Assembly (NCBI GenBank): GCA_036785325.1
Contig: JAXIVH010000072.1
Span: 622,001-686,000, forward strand
DNA: 64,000 nt
From: Urophycis tenuis
Taxonomy: Eukaryota > Chordata > Actinopteri > Gadiformes > Phycidae
Direction: 5' to 3'
Shown here: one piece after another, positions 23,001 to 64,000 of the stretch
Layout: the number at the start of each line of letters is the position of its first letter
Numbering within the stretch: position 1 is the first letter of the stretch
Program-made: the position numbers and the translations under genes
Notes under the pieces: generated by a model
What the model saw: the letters and a program-made list of their open reading frames with translations, nothing else
What the model was told of the DNA's origin: nothing
Databases searched by the model: none

Positions 23001-23838
23001 TCTACAGCCACCCTGTCCCCTGTGGGATATATACACGGTGACAGACAACATGCAGTCGAACCATACCTATTGTACACATTCTCAGTCATGTAGAGACACA
23101 CTACAACACCTGGTCGAACCATACAGAACACTCATGCAGTCCGAAATACATCACCATATAACTTTCCCACCAATTAGGAAATGTACGAAAATCACGATAA
23201 TCTCCCGTCACATCTCTACTATTGGTTTGTGTGCTTTCATACGATGAGCTAAAGAAAACCAAAGACTTAAAAAAAAAAAACTAAGTTTATCTAAAAATGC
23301 ATCACCAACATTGTGGTGCATACTTGTTTTTACATTTTTTGTTTATTTTATCTGAAGTACGACTATACTTGCCAACGTTGAGGTGCTGGACTGCTGAGCC
23401 GACCTTGACCACCCTCCCTGCGGCCTCGTGTCCGAGCACCATGGGCTGGTTCACCACGAAGTCCCCGATCCGCCCGTGCTGCCAGTAGTGCACGTCAGAA
23501 CCGCAGATTCCTACTGAATGCATCCGCAGCAACACATCTAGAAAACACGGCAATGCAACCGTTGAAATGGCACAAGGCGATACAAATAATTCACTAATGG
23601 TAATTGCAATTTGAGCATTTGATAGCAATAAATGTGCATCCGTTGCGCAACGTCCATCGTTTCTGACCGTTGGGTCCAGGTTCGGGGATTGGCCGCTCTT
23701 CCTGTGGGGTGTTGGGGATTTCATAATTAAATCAGTTGTAGGGAAGTCTACAAACAATTTTCTAGTATAAACACTGAGTTTCTGTACCAGTCTGATGTCC
23801 CCCTGTGAATACAGCACTACGGAAAGATTGTTCTCCAT
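20071..23838 (-). CDS. sord: Sorbitol dehydrogenase, complete, nine coding exons
   Basis: Exons in transcript order: 23838-23788, 23701-23668, 23537-23373, 23019-22860, 22683-22565, 21421-21356, 21119-20941, 20732-20611, 20236-20071 (TGA). They sum to 1062 nt (353 aa; human is 357) and every junction keeps frame. SORD oxidises sorbitol to fructose with NAD in the cytosol (polyol pathway). Seen: catalytic zinc ligands Cys40 ([10 protein letters not shown]) and His65-Glu66 (LGHEAAG), the Glu of [15 protein letters not shown], the NAD motif CGSGPIGL, ECTGAES, VFRYCNTWPMAIAM and [16 protein letters not shown]. All introns are GT-AG except intron 3, whose donor is GC ('gttg|gcaagt' at 23373/23372). 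The start MENNLSVV fits the family; an in-frame ATG at 23919 would add an unrelated 27-residue leader. The gene is convergent with apba2 and divergent from terfa. Confidence 0.95.
21422..22564 (-). other. sord: sord intron 5
   Basis: The longest sord intron (1143 nt). No recognisable transposon, repeat array or additional exon was found in it. Confidence 0.6.
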
Positions 23839-24279
23839 ATCCAAAGGTTTATCAGAAAGGCAGCAGTGGTAGTGGACCTGGTGCAACTGGTCGTTAATGC
23901 CAAACGTCCGGCTTTGCACAACTTATTTTCCGGAGGCAAAGCTCAAAGTTCCTGTATCACAACAAGGCGTGTGGTTGGTGCAGCAGTCGAGAAATGTTCC
24001 ATTTCACATAAGGGGGTGGACATGACAGAATACTGAATTGTTTCAACCCGTGTAAATAAATACGAAGAATTTAATAAAATATTAATTGTCCGGTTATTAT
24101 AGATGTTATATATTTTGTATGATCAGGATTATAATAATTGTATTATATTAGTTTATATACATAACAAAAATCTAAATACCCTGTTCCATACTCTTGTCCA
24201 GTTGGTGGCGATAGTGCAAATAACGCCCATCATACCAGCAGAGAAGAAGAAGTGGAAGCTGTGCTCGATAGTTCTCAAC
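23839..24279. promoter_or_regulatory. Shared sord/terfa divergent promoter region
   Basis: The two start codons are 441 bp apart on opposite strands, so both promoters and 5' UTRs must fit here unless upstream non-coding exons exist. There is no clear TATA box at a fixed distance. The part near terfa is AT-rich up to about 24190. Transcription start sites cannot be placed from sequence alone. Confidence 0.6.
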
Positions 24280-56999
<32,720 letters not shown>

Positions 57000-57510
57000 A
57001 TGGACAAGGACACTGTAAAGAGGGTTTGTGTTTGGTTTTTAAGCGGTTCATGCTGCAGGATATTTAACCTGTGACTTTCGTTCTGAGGACAAAAATTCAT
57101 ATTATTTTTCTCATTAAGGAAGAGTTCCGAAGCATCGTTACCAAGTTCTGATGGCACTTGTTGGGAAATGAGGCCTGTGAAGCAGGTCCATGGAGGGAGA
57201 GAATGGAGACAATTGTTATGTCAGTGTATCCTCGTTCCTGATTAACTCCTATGTCCGCCTGGTGGAACACCACGATGGACATGGGGTCTATCCGCCGACA
57301 CTCCTGTGTCGTCTTTGCTGCTACGCCAAAGCCCTGTGGGGGGAAAACACTCTGCTAAAACTATCAGTTAAGATACTATGGCCTCATTTTGTGATGTAAT
57401 AAAATTATGAAGGAAAAAGTACCAAGTTTCCGTTATGTGTGTGCGTGTCCTACTTGGCTGCCAACATTTTCTGGTTAAACATCTTTAATAAAGCTACCCA
57501 TGTTTAACAA
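57000..57510 (+). other. terfa: terfa 3' UTR (approximate)
   Basis: AATAAA hexamers at 57398-57403 and near 57486-57491 are candidate polyadenylation signals. No further coding exon is needed after the telobox. Confidence 0.55.
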
Positions 57511-57855
57511 TGTGTCACACTGCAATGAATCCATGAATGAATTTTTATGCTCCAGCCAACACACCTATTAATTAGTGAGTGGACCCAGAACTGGATCCAA
57601 TTAATGTGACGGCCGACTGATCATGCATGCCCACCACACCTTGTTCCTAGGCTCTCATAATGGACACATGACACGGGAGGCTATACATTAGCACTATTTG
57701 CAAGCCAGAGTTCAGTTAAATATGTTTAGCGGTGAGAGGTTGGCACTCCTGAGAATGCTTCACAAAGACGCATCAGTTACAATTTAGATTGTACAAAAGG
57801 CATTGGAAGTCTTTGTAAAAACATCTCCATATTCTCATGGTTGTTATTCTTGCTT
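57511..57855. other. Intergenic, nothing recognised
   Basis: No repeat or reading frame worth naming. Confidence 0.5.
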
Positions 57856-58705
57856 CTGGGATTCAATTGGTGTACACCACTCATGGGAATTAAGGGTGGA
57901 AATTGTTGCGGGAGACTAGGATGAAGCTACAAGTCTTGACCGTCATAGATACTAGGAAAGATATGAAAACCCGTCTACTGGTCTGCAAAAGAGAAAACAT
58001 CCAGTGAGTGGCAGTTCTATGGGTGAAAGTAGCTTGTGGATGCCAGCGGTCAGAGGAGAATGGCTATACTGGATCGAGCTGATAGAAAGTCAACAGTAAC
58101 TCAAATGACCACTTGTTACAACTACGGTATGTCAAAGAGCATCTCTGAACAGCCAACAGGACCTTGCAGCAGATAGGTTACCGCAGCAGAAGACCACACC
58201 AGGTGCCACTCCTTTCGGATAAGAACAGAAAACTGAGGCTACAATTCACACAGGCTCACCAAAATTGCAAAATCGAAGATTGGAAAAACGTTGCTTGGTA
58301 TGAGTCTCAATTTCTGCTGTGACATTTGGATGGTAGGGTCTGAATTTGGCATCAACAACATGAAAGCATGTTTCCAAGCCTGCCTTGTATCAACGATTCA
58401 GTGTGGAGGTGGTGGTGTAATGGTATGGGGGATATTTTCTTTGTGCACTTTGGGGCCCCTTAGCACCAATTGAGCATTGTTTAAATGCCACAGCCGACCT
58501 AAGTTTTGTTGCCGACCATGTCCATTTATGACAATAGTGTACCCATCTCCTGAGGGCTACTTCCAGCAGGATGACACGCCATGTCACAAATCATTTCAGA
58601 ATCATGTCTTGAATAATTTCAGACTGGTTTCTTGAACATGACAATGTACTAAGTGTACACTGTAGTCAAATGGCCTCCGCAGTCACCTGATCTCAATCCA
58701 ATAGA
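57856..58705 (+). pseudogene. Tc1-like transposase remnant
   Basis: Forward frames with stops show PLLSDKNRKLRLQFTQAHQN, 'gattggaaaaacgttgcttgg' (the W-x-x-V segment before the catalytic Asp), 'gtggaggtggtggtgtaatgg' (usually GGGGVMVWGC) and WPPQSPDLNPIEQ at 58663-58700 (third catalytic site). The reading frame is cut there by a hAT insertion beginning at 58706. Confidence 0.85.
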
Positions 58706-59985
58706 GCAGTGGTTCCCAACCTTTTTTCTCCAGGGCCCCCCTAATTCACTTCTGATGGAATTCTCGGCCCCCCTCTTTCCCCCCCCCCCCCCCCCCCCCC
58801 CCCAGGAGCGTTTAAAGGAAAATCTTACATTTCTATTTTTTGTACCTTTATTTAATAAATGTGATTATTTACAGTGCAAAGCATTAACAGACCGAGCCTA
58901 CATTAATGTGAACCTTGGGCTTGCATACCTACAGCCAGGGCTGGAATATATGAGTGACAGCCAGCCTAAAGTCGTTGTGCACCTCCATTCTGTTGCGCCC
59001 TTTTGTTTTGATGACGACAAGTGCGCTGAAGGCCGTTTCTGAAAGATCTGTGGTGCTGAACGGGAGTATGATCCTTGTCGTGGCATGCAGTGTGAGTCGT
59101 GGAGCAATGCTGGGTGCCTTCACGATCCAAAACTTTTTAAATCCGTGTTCCTTGAATGAAATAAAGGAAGAATTAATTTAGTTATGCTTAAATATGTTCA
59201 ACATTCCAATTAGCGTGAGCACAGAGGCTTATTAGACATGAATACAATATCATAAACCTACCTGGAAATATTTATTTGACAGAGAGTTGGCCTGGATGTC
59301 GGTGAGCTCGTCTTCACAATCAAGGTATTGCACATCCTCGACTTTGGCAATAAAGGGATCCAACACCGATTCCTTCGATACGTAATCATCTGTGTCAGCA
59401 AATCGTGATTTAATCTCCTTTTGCAATGCGTTCATGTGTCTGGTAAACTCGCGACGGACAGGCACAGGGATCGTTTCAGGATCATTCCTGCATTGTTTCA
59501 GCAGTAGGGGGAACTGTTGTAGCTCTCCCTTTTCCATCTTCCCGACCCTATACTCCAGTTTACGAACGAATGCATCAAGCGCCTCGATCTTTACATTGCA
59601 TGATGTTGGACTCCGCAGCTTGGAGACGCTTGTTCGTTTCATTGTAAAGACTGAAGATGTCGGCTAGGTATGCTGTTTTAATCCAGAATGACTCAGTTAC
59701 TTTCTCTGACAGTGCGGGGCTGTGAGTTTTGAGAAATTCATCTACTTTTTCGCCCAATTCCACAAAACGCACCAGCACTCGGCCCCGTGAGAGCCAGCGC
59801 ACGTCTGTGTGCAGGAGGAGTGTTTGGCGTGCCTCATCCTGGCATAAATCTGCGAACAGACGCTGTCTGGTGGCGCGACCTTTGATGAAATTTACAATTT
59901 TAACTACAGTAGCAAGTGTTTCACCGAGGTCGTCAGACAGTTTTTTTTGCTGGCCAGTGCCTGGCGGTGTATCATACAGTTAAAT
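58706..59985 (-). mobile_element. hAT transposon (ZBED5/FAM200-like), partial
   Basis: End CAGTGGTTCCCAACC at 58708, followed by a C tract (58780-58803). The reverse strand codes for hAT transposase: RWLSRGRVLVRFVEL (59800), ESFWIKTAYLADIF and LYNETNKRLQ (59700-59610), FADTDDYVSKESVLDPFIAK (59410), then the C-terminal dimerisation region LSETAFSALVVIKTKGRNRM (59045-58985). Frames shift twice and the N-terminal half with the BED finger is missing. It has split the Tc1 remnant. Confidence 0.85.
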
Positions 59986-60851
59986 ATTATGCAGTGTGGA
60001 GCCTTTTCTTTCAAGCGACTTTTAGTGCGGGTGTATTGAAGTTGTGTATACAAATGAATTAGTCACGTTATTTTCGCTTGAGCACATGGGAACATGCCAG
60101 CTCGTTTATTTTCAGAAAAACAACACGTAGTAAATCTAGAGTCCTATAGAGAGTCTCTCTATAGGACTCTAAACAACGGGCAGGGCCCGCCCACAACATA
60201 GTGGAAAATACCACTACTGAACATAGAGGGGGAATTCGCTTGTCAAACGACAGTCACCACAGACTATTAAATCCCTTGTTTTTACCCATCGTCGAGGCAG
60301 CATCTGAACAACATGCTGCTGCTGAAGTGCTTGCTGCATCCAAGCGGCAACATTCCATGCTGAAAAATGAAGCCCATGCGGAAGTGCAAAAACTTGCAGT
60401 TCCTCGACTGGCCGCTTGAGGCTGGCTGCAGAAAGGGGTCAACTCCCATAGACACCCATGTTAAAATGTCCAACTTTACAGCCAAAATAAACATGTTTAC
60501 AGCCTGGTTCAAAAAACGGTTTTGTTGTCTTTCAGTAGTGTTCGAGTCCATGACAACTGTGAGGGGGGTGAATTTTTTTTAGAGTCCATTATTTTAATGC
60601 ACAGAGAAGGATTTATTTTATGAATAATTAAGGGCGTGGTCAACTTGATTGGCAGCTGTCATATGTCATCACGGCATGACCTTCACGGATTCGAGGCTTT
60701 GATTGGTCTGGCCGGAGGTAGGCGGGCTTAGAACACAGACTGAAATGTCCAAGATGGCGGCGCCCAGAAGCTCAATTTTAGGCTTCATCTCCGCTGTTAA
60801 GAAGTCTATGGGTGACGTCACGGAGGGTTTGTCCATATATATATAGTCTAT
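59986..60851. repeat. Mixed MITE fragments with a perfect palindrome
   Basis: 60137-60171 is a 35-bp palindrome (17-bp arms, one central base). 60300-60345 repeats the 'gctgctgctgaagtgcttgctgcatcc' text of the 6.9 kb hairpin. 60480-60600 and 60640-60851 are pieces of common fish MITEs, the latter ending 'tatagtctatgg'. Confidence 0.6.
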
Positions 60852-61281
60852 GGCTGCATCCCGCAAGTTATCGAACACGGTGCATTGCTCGGCTTTTAAA
60901 TAAACACCGTGAGTCGTTAGGTGTTTACTTAAATTTGAGGTGTTACCTCCTTTGCACGATATCGCTTTATTGCACTGTTGCATGTTGCAGAGTCGGAATC
61001 ATTGTGAAATGTGAAATGTAGCCAAAACTTCGATCTTTTTGCATTCAGCATCTTCTTCAATGCTCCTCTCACTGCTATCAGTTCTGATGATCTGATCAAC
61101 AAGTGTGCAGCGTAGCGGCACTGACGTCACGCAGGTTGACACCGCCCGCAGCCCCATCGGATGTTAAAAAAGTCAGGAACCGAAATGACGCACCGAAATT
61201 TGCGTTCTTATTCGGTCTCGTTACAACCGTTTATGTCGGAACCGGTGCCCTACTGGAACCGAGTTTCGGTGCTCAACCCTA
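60852..61281 (-). mobile_element. hAT-like element, inverted relative of 6191-6660
   Basis: The right end is the complement of TAGGGTTGAGCACCGAAAC. On the reverse strand 60983-60850 encodes a BED-like finger ([19 protein letters not shown], then [16 protein letters not shown]). The catalytic part is not present. Confidence 0.75.
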
Positions 61282-62094
61282 GTTACGTTCGATATATTGT
61301 GACTCTATTTGCCATGATAGTCTGAAGGGCACGTCATAGTCATCTAGGTTAAGCGAATAGTGTTAGCTTGTTGGAAATGAACTGTTTGACCGTACATTTT
61401 GTTTAAAGTGATGGTTCGGAGTAAAATTCACCCTGAGGTAATTTCCACCAATAATCCAGCCAAATACCCCCTCAGATGCATTTTTAGCGACGGTCAATAT
61501 TGGTCAAGTTTAGGGGTATAGGCCGAATGGCTTAGTACTGGAGTGAATGGTACAGTGTGTATATCTTGTAAATTACCCCACTAATAATGCATGGATTGTT
61601 ACCCAACTTCTGTAGTAGTACATATAGGGTATGTACTCACATAACGAGGCATTTGAAAGTTTGTAAGTACACCAGGAGTTTATTTAAAAGAGCACTTTCC
61701 TGATAGCTTCAACTCTTTGCTGCTAATGCTACCGCTGCGTTACTTCCGTACATTGTTTGTTGTGTACGACAGTCCCCAAATCCATAGTTTAGATTTTATA
61801 TTCCCATTTATTTGTATATAGTTGAAGAGGACTTTTACAAACTTTTCCGGAAAGACGGAAGTGACGTCGATGCAGCGGTAGCGTTAGCAGCAGAGAGTTG
61901 ATGCTATCAGGATGTTAGCATCAACGTGAGAAGGCACCTGCATTGTTTAGTACAAGTGATGCTTACTAACTAGTATAATTAGTCAGAGTGGCAAGGCTAC
62001 AGTACATTTGGAAATGTAACATGATAAAATATATAAATAATAAAGCTTATATTTACTGCTTCTCTAATTTATTTACTTGTTAATCTTTTCACAG
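61282..62094. repeat. Interspersed repeat and probable intron
   Basis: From about 61408 'agtgatggttcggagtaaaa' to about 61960 the text resembles a MITE common in fish. The segment ends in 'taatcttttcacag', a good acceptor for the reading frame that follows. Confidence 0.5.
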
Positions 62095-63310
62095 GTCATG
62101 CATTCACAGCGCCTCAGTCAGCCTCCACTGACACCATGGGTCATACTTGCGCCATCAGGAGAGGTCTGTTCTGCCCACTGCACCTGCATGGCTGGTGTGG
62201 CTGAGTCATGCACCCATGTTGGGGCCCTTCTCTTTAAGGTGAAGGCATCAGTGCGACTGAAAGAGCAGGCCACAGGGACAGATGAACCAGCCTACTGGAT
62301 GTTACCAGGCAACATTGACAAAGTCCATCCAGAGGCTGGTCACAGGATCAACTATACATCAGCTGCAGCCAAACGCCGGTCCTTGAACAGGGTCATTGAT
62401 GGTGAGACCCACAGCGGACCTGTTTTCAGGACACGTGCAATCAAAACAACAACGCCGACAGCATCACTGAAAGACATGGACAAGCTCTACAGTGATATAC
62501 ATAGCACAGGCACAAGAGCAGTCATCCTCAGTGTGACTCCACAGCACTCAGGAATTCCGGGACCCCATTCTCCCCATCAGAGACTTGAAATACCTGGTAA
62601 ATCTGCATGGCACCCGCATTGATACCACTGATGTCTCTGCTCTACGCCAGCACTGCCAGACATTACGAGGCATTGCAAATGTTACTGATGAACAGGCAGC
62701 ACAGATGGAGCAGAGGACACGGGGGCAGCACACATCCTCACTTTGCTGCACGAGCCGCAAGAATTACAGCCTCCTCCATGCACAGTGTGCATGCCACCGA
62801 CATCCACTCACCAGCCCTCTCTACAGTGAAGAGAGTCTGCTACCCTCAGCGTGGCCCGGGAACAGCAGCCACCACCTGGGGCATCAAGCAGGAGGAGAGG
62901 GCTAGGCAGGAATACATTTCCAAGACCAGCCAAAGACACTACAACCAGGAGGTGCAGACATGTGGGTTTTTTGTCAATCCTGCATTCCCAGAAGTAGGAG
63001 CATCACCAGATGCAATTGTAAATTGCACCTGCTGTGGGGAAGGCTGCATCGAGATCAAGTGTCCTGCTAAATACAAGGACAGCACCATTCTCGATGCATG
63101 CTCCTCCAACGACAGCAATTTTCCCCTGCATCTGCTCAATGGGCAGATGCATCTGAAGCCAAGTCACCCGTACTCCACCCAGGTCCAGACACAGATGTTT
63201 GTGACAGAGAGGGTGTACTGTGACTTTGTTGTCTGGACACAGAAGGACTGTGTGATTGTGCGCATTCAACACAACAGAGAGTTTTGGGTGCCACGTCTAA
63301 TGAAGGCCCA
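62095..63310 (+). pseudogene. SWIM zinc finger plus YqaJ-type nuclease gene, frameshifted and cut by Harbinger
   Basis: After an acceptor at 62094 the first frame gives VMHSQRLSQPPLTPWVIL and a SWIM finger (HCTCMAGVAESCTHVGALLF, Cys-x-Cys...Cys-x-His). A shift near 62550 leads to LKYLVNLHGTRID and DEQAAQMEQRTRGQ; another near 62755 to ARAARITASSMHSVHATDIH. The last frame is a YqaJ/lambda-exonuclease-like fold: WGIKQEERARQEYISK, VGASPDAIV (catalytic Asp) and CIEIKCPAKYKD (Glu-x-Lys), then LKPSHPYSTQVQTQMFVT and CDFVVWTQKDCVIVRI. Such SWIM-YqaJ proteins are multicopy in fish and cnidarian genomes and may be of mobile origin; the substrate is unknown. The 3' end is replaced at 63311 by a Harbinger element. 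Confidence 0.75.
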
Positions 63311-64000
63311 GGGGCCTCATGTACTAACAATTGCGTGGATTTTCTACTGAAACATGGCGTACGCACAAAGCCAGAAACCGCCGCACGCACAAAAAAATTC
63401 AGATGTATCAATCTGAGCGTACGCCTGAACCCAAGCACATTTCCTTTGTACATACCGAATCAACGTGAAATTCAGCGCACGTGCACGAGTATCAGACTTC
63501 TCCCTGTCCACGCCCCTATTCAATTATGTTAATCATATTTAAATGAGCCCTGCATCAGGGATTCCCCTCTGTATGATCATTGAAAGAGAATGAGCACATC
63601 TAAAAAGCGAAAATTTACCGAGTGCGAACTGGACACTCTCCTGACTGAGGTGGAGGCTCGGAGGGTGGTTTTATTTGGCAGTTTGTCCTCCGGGATTAAC
63701 AGCAAGCGGAAGAGGAGTGAGTGGGACAGCGTGTGTGAGGCGGTCAACGCTGTGGGTTCAGAGAGCCGCACACACGCTGAACTTAAAAAGAAGTGGTCAG
63801 ATATAAAAATGGAAGTGAAAAGGAGGACTGCTGCCCACCGTCCCTTCAGGAGACCTATTGCCCTCTCAACGACTGACCGAGTGCGGGTATGGCGGTCATT
63901 GTACCTCCGCTCTCGGTCAGTCTGAGGGTTGGTCAGAGGGGTCATAAGCCACGTCCTCAGTGGGTAGCCACGGTCGCCTGGGGTTAATTGAAAGCAGGCA
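63311..64000 (+). mobile_element. PIF/Harbinger element, copy 2, cut by window end
   Basis: Starts GGGGCCTCATGTACTAAC after a CAG and follows the 48775 copy base by base with only a few substitutions over 690 bp, in the same orientation. Confidence 0.92.
63590..63925 (+). CDS. Myb/SANT-like protein of Harbinger, copy 2 (111 aa)
   Basis: Same length and stop as the frame at 49054-49389, differing at two residues that I can see (Asp16 instead of Glu, Arg instead of His four residues before the end). It shares the antisense transposase-derived C-terminus, so the deletion came before these copies spread. Confidence 0.7.
   Translation: MSTSKKRKFTECELDTLLTEVEARRVVLFGSLSSGINSKRKRSEWDSVCEAVNAVGSESRTHAELKKKWSDIKMEVKRRTAAHRPFRRPIALSTTDRVRVWRSLYLRSRSV

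Noticed and set aside
23839..23919. Upstream in-frame ATG for sord at 23919
   Set aside because: The leader it adds has no counterpart in the family, and the MENNLS start matches expected length and homology.
24103..24279. Upstream in-frame ATGs for terfa
   Set aside because: AT-rich, hydrophobic low-complexity leader (LYILYDQDYNNCIIL) lying in the promoter region; the ATG at 24280 has the better context.

Overview
The window looks like a piece of a teleost fish chromosome. Three intron-containing genes encode proteins close to vertebrate families (APBA2, sorbitol dehydrogenase, TRF2). They are embedded in a dense mixture of typical fish repeats: L2-like and related non-LTR LINEs, an R2-like LINE with a restriction-like endonuclease, a chromodomain Ty3/gypsy element, Tc1, hAT, Harbinger and MULE-like DNA elements, many MITEs, and long TG/CA tracts. 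No RNA gene, CRISPR array or bacterial-type operon was seen.

Layout. 1-17.8 kb: the last two coding exons of an apba2-like gene (+), separated by a ~16.35 kb intron filled by two L2 elements in opposite orientation, other LINE fragments, a rearranged hAT, and a gypsy chromovirus with traces of a tandem copy. 17.8-20 kb: the apba2 3' UTR and a perfect 10 x 45 bp minisatellite lying between two convergent genes. 20.07-23.84 kb: a complete nine-exon sord gene (-), coding for 353 aa. 24.28-57.0 kb: a complete eleven-exon terfa (TRF2-like) gene (+), ~522 aa, starting head-to-head with sord only ~440 bp away. 57-64 kb: the terfa 3' UTR, decayed Tc1 and hAT elements, a broken SWIM-YqaJ nuclease gene, and a Harbinger element cut by the window end.

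How the genes relate. apba2 (synaptic adaptor) and sord (polyol pathway) are tail-to-tail; sord and terfa (shelterin telomere binding) are head-to-head and probably share a promoter region. The genes have no evident functional link. Splice sites and reading phase were checked by hand; every exon junction of sord and terfa keeps frame, with one GC-AG intron in sord.

Most notable: a TG tract that fills most of terfa intron 1 and runs straight into the 3' splice site; inverted repeat pairs that bracket terfa exons 3-8 and exon 7; a higher-order ABAB tandem repeat whose four units each conserve a 103-nt exon-like reading frame; a template-switch-type hairpin in an L2 copy, readable by comparison with its sister copy in this window; a MULE-like MITE with 9-bp target duplications at both copies; two near-identical Harbinger deletion derivatives, one of which cuts the SWIM-YqaJ reading frame; and a transposon edge within ~30 nt of a terfa 3' splice site. 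I did not find a convincing wholly new system.
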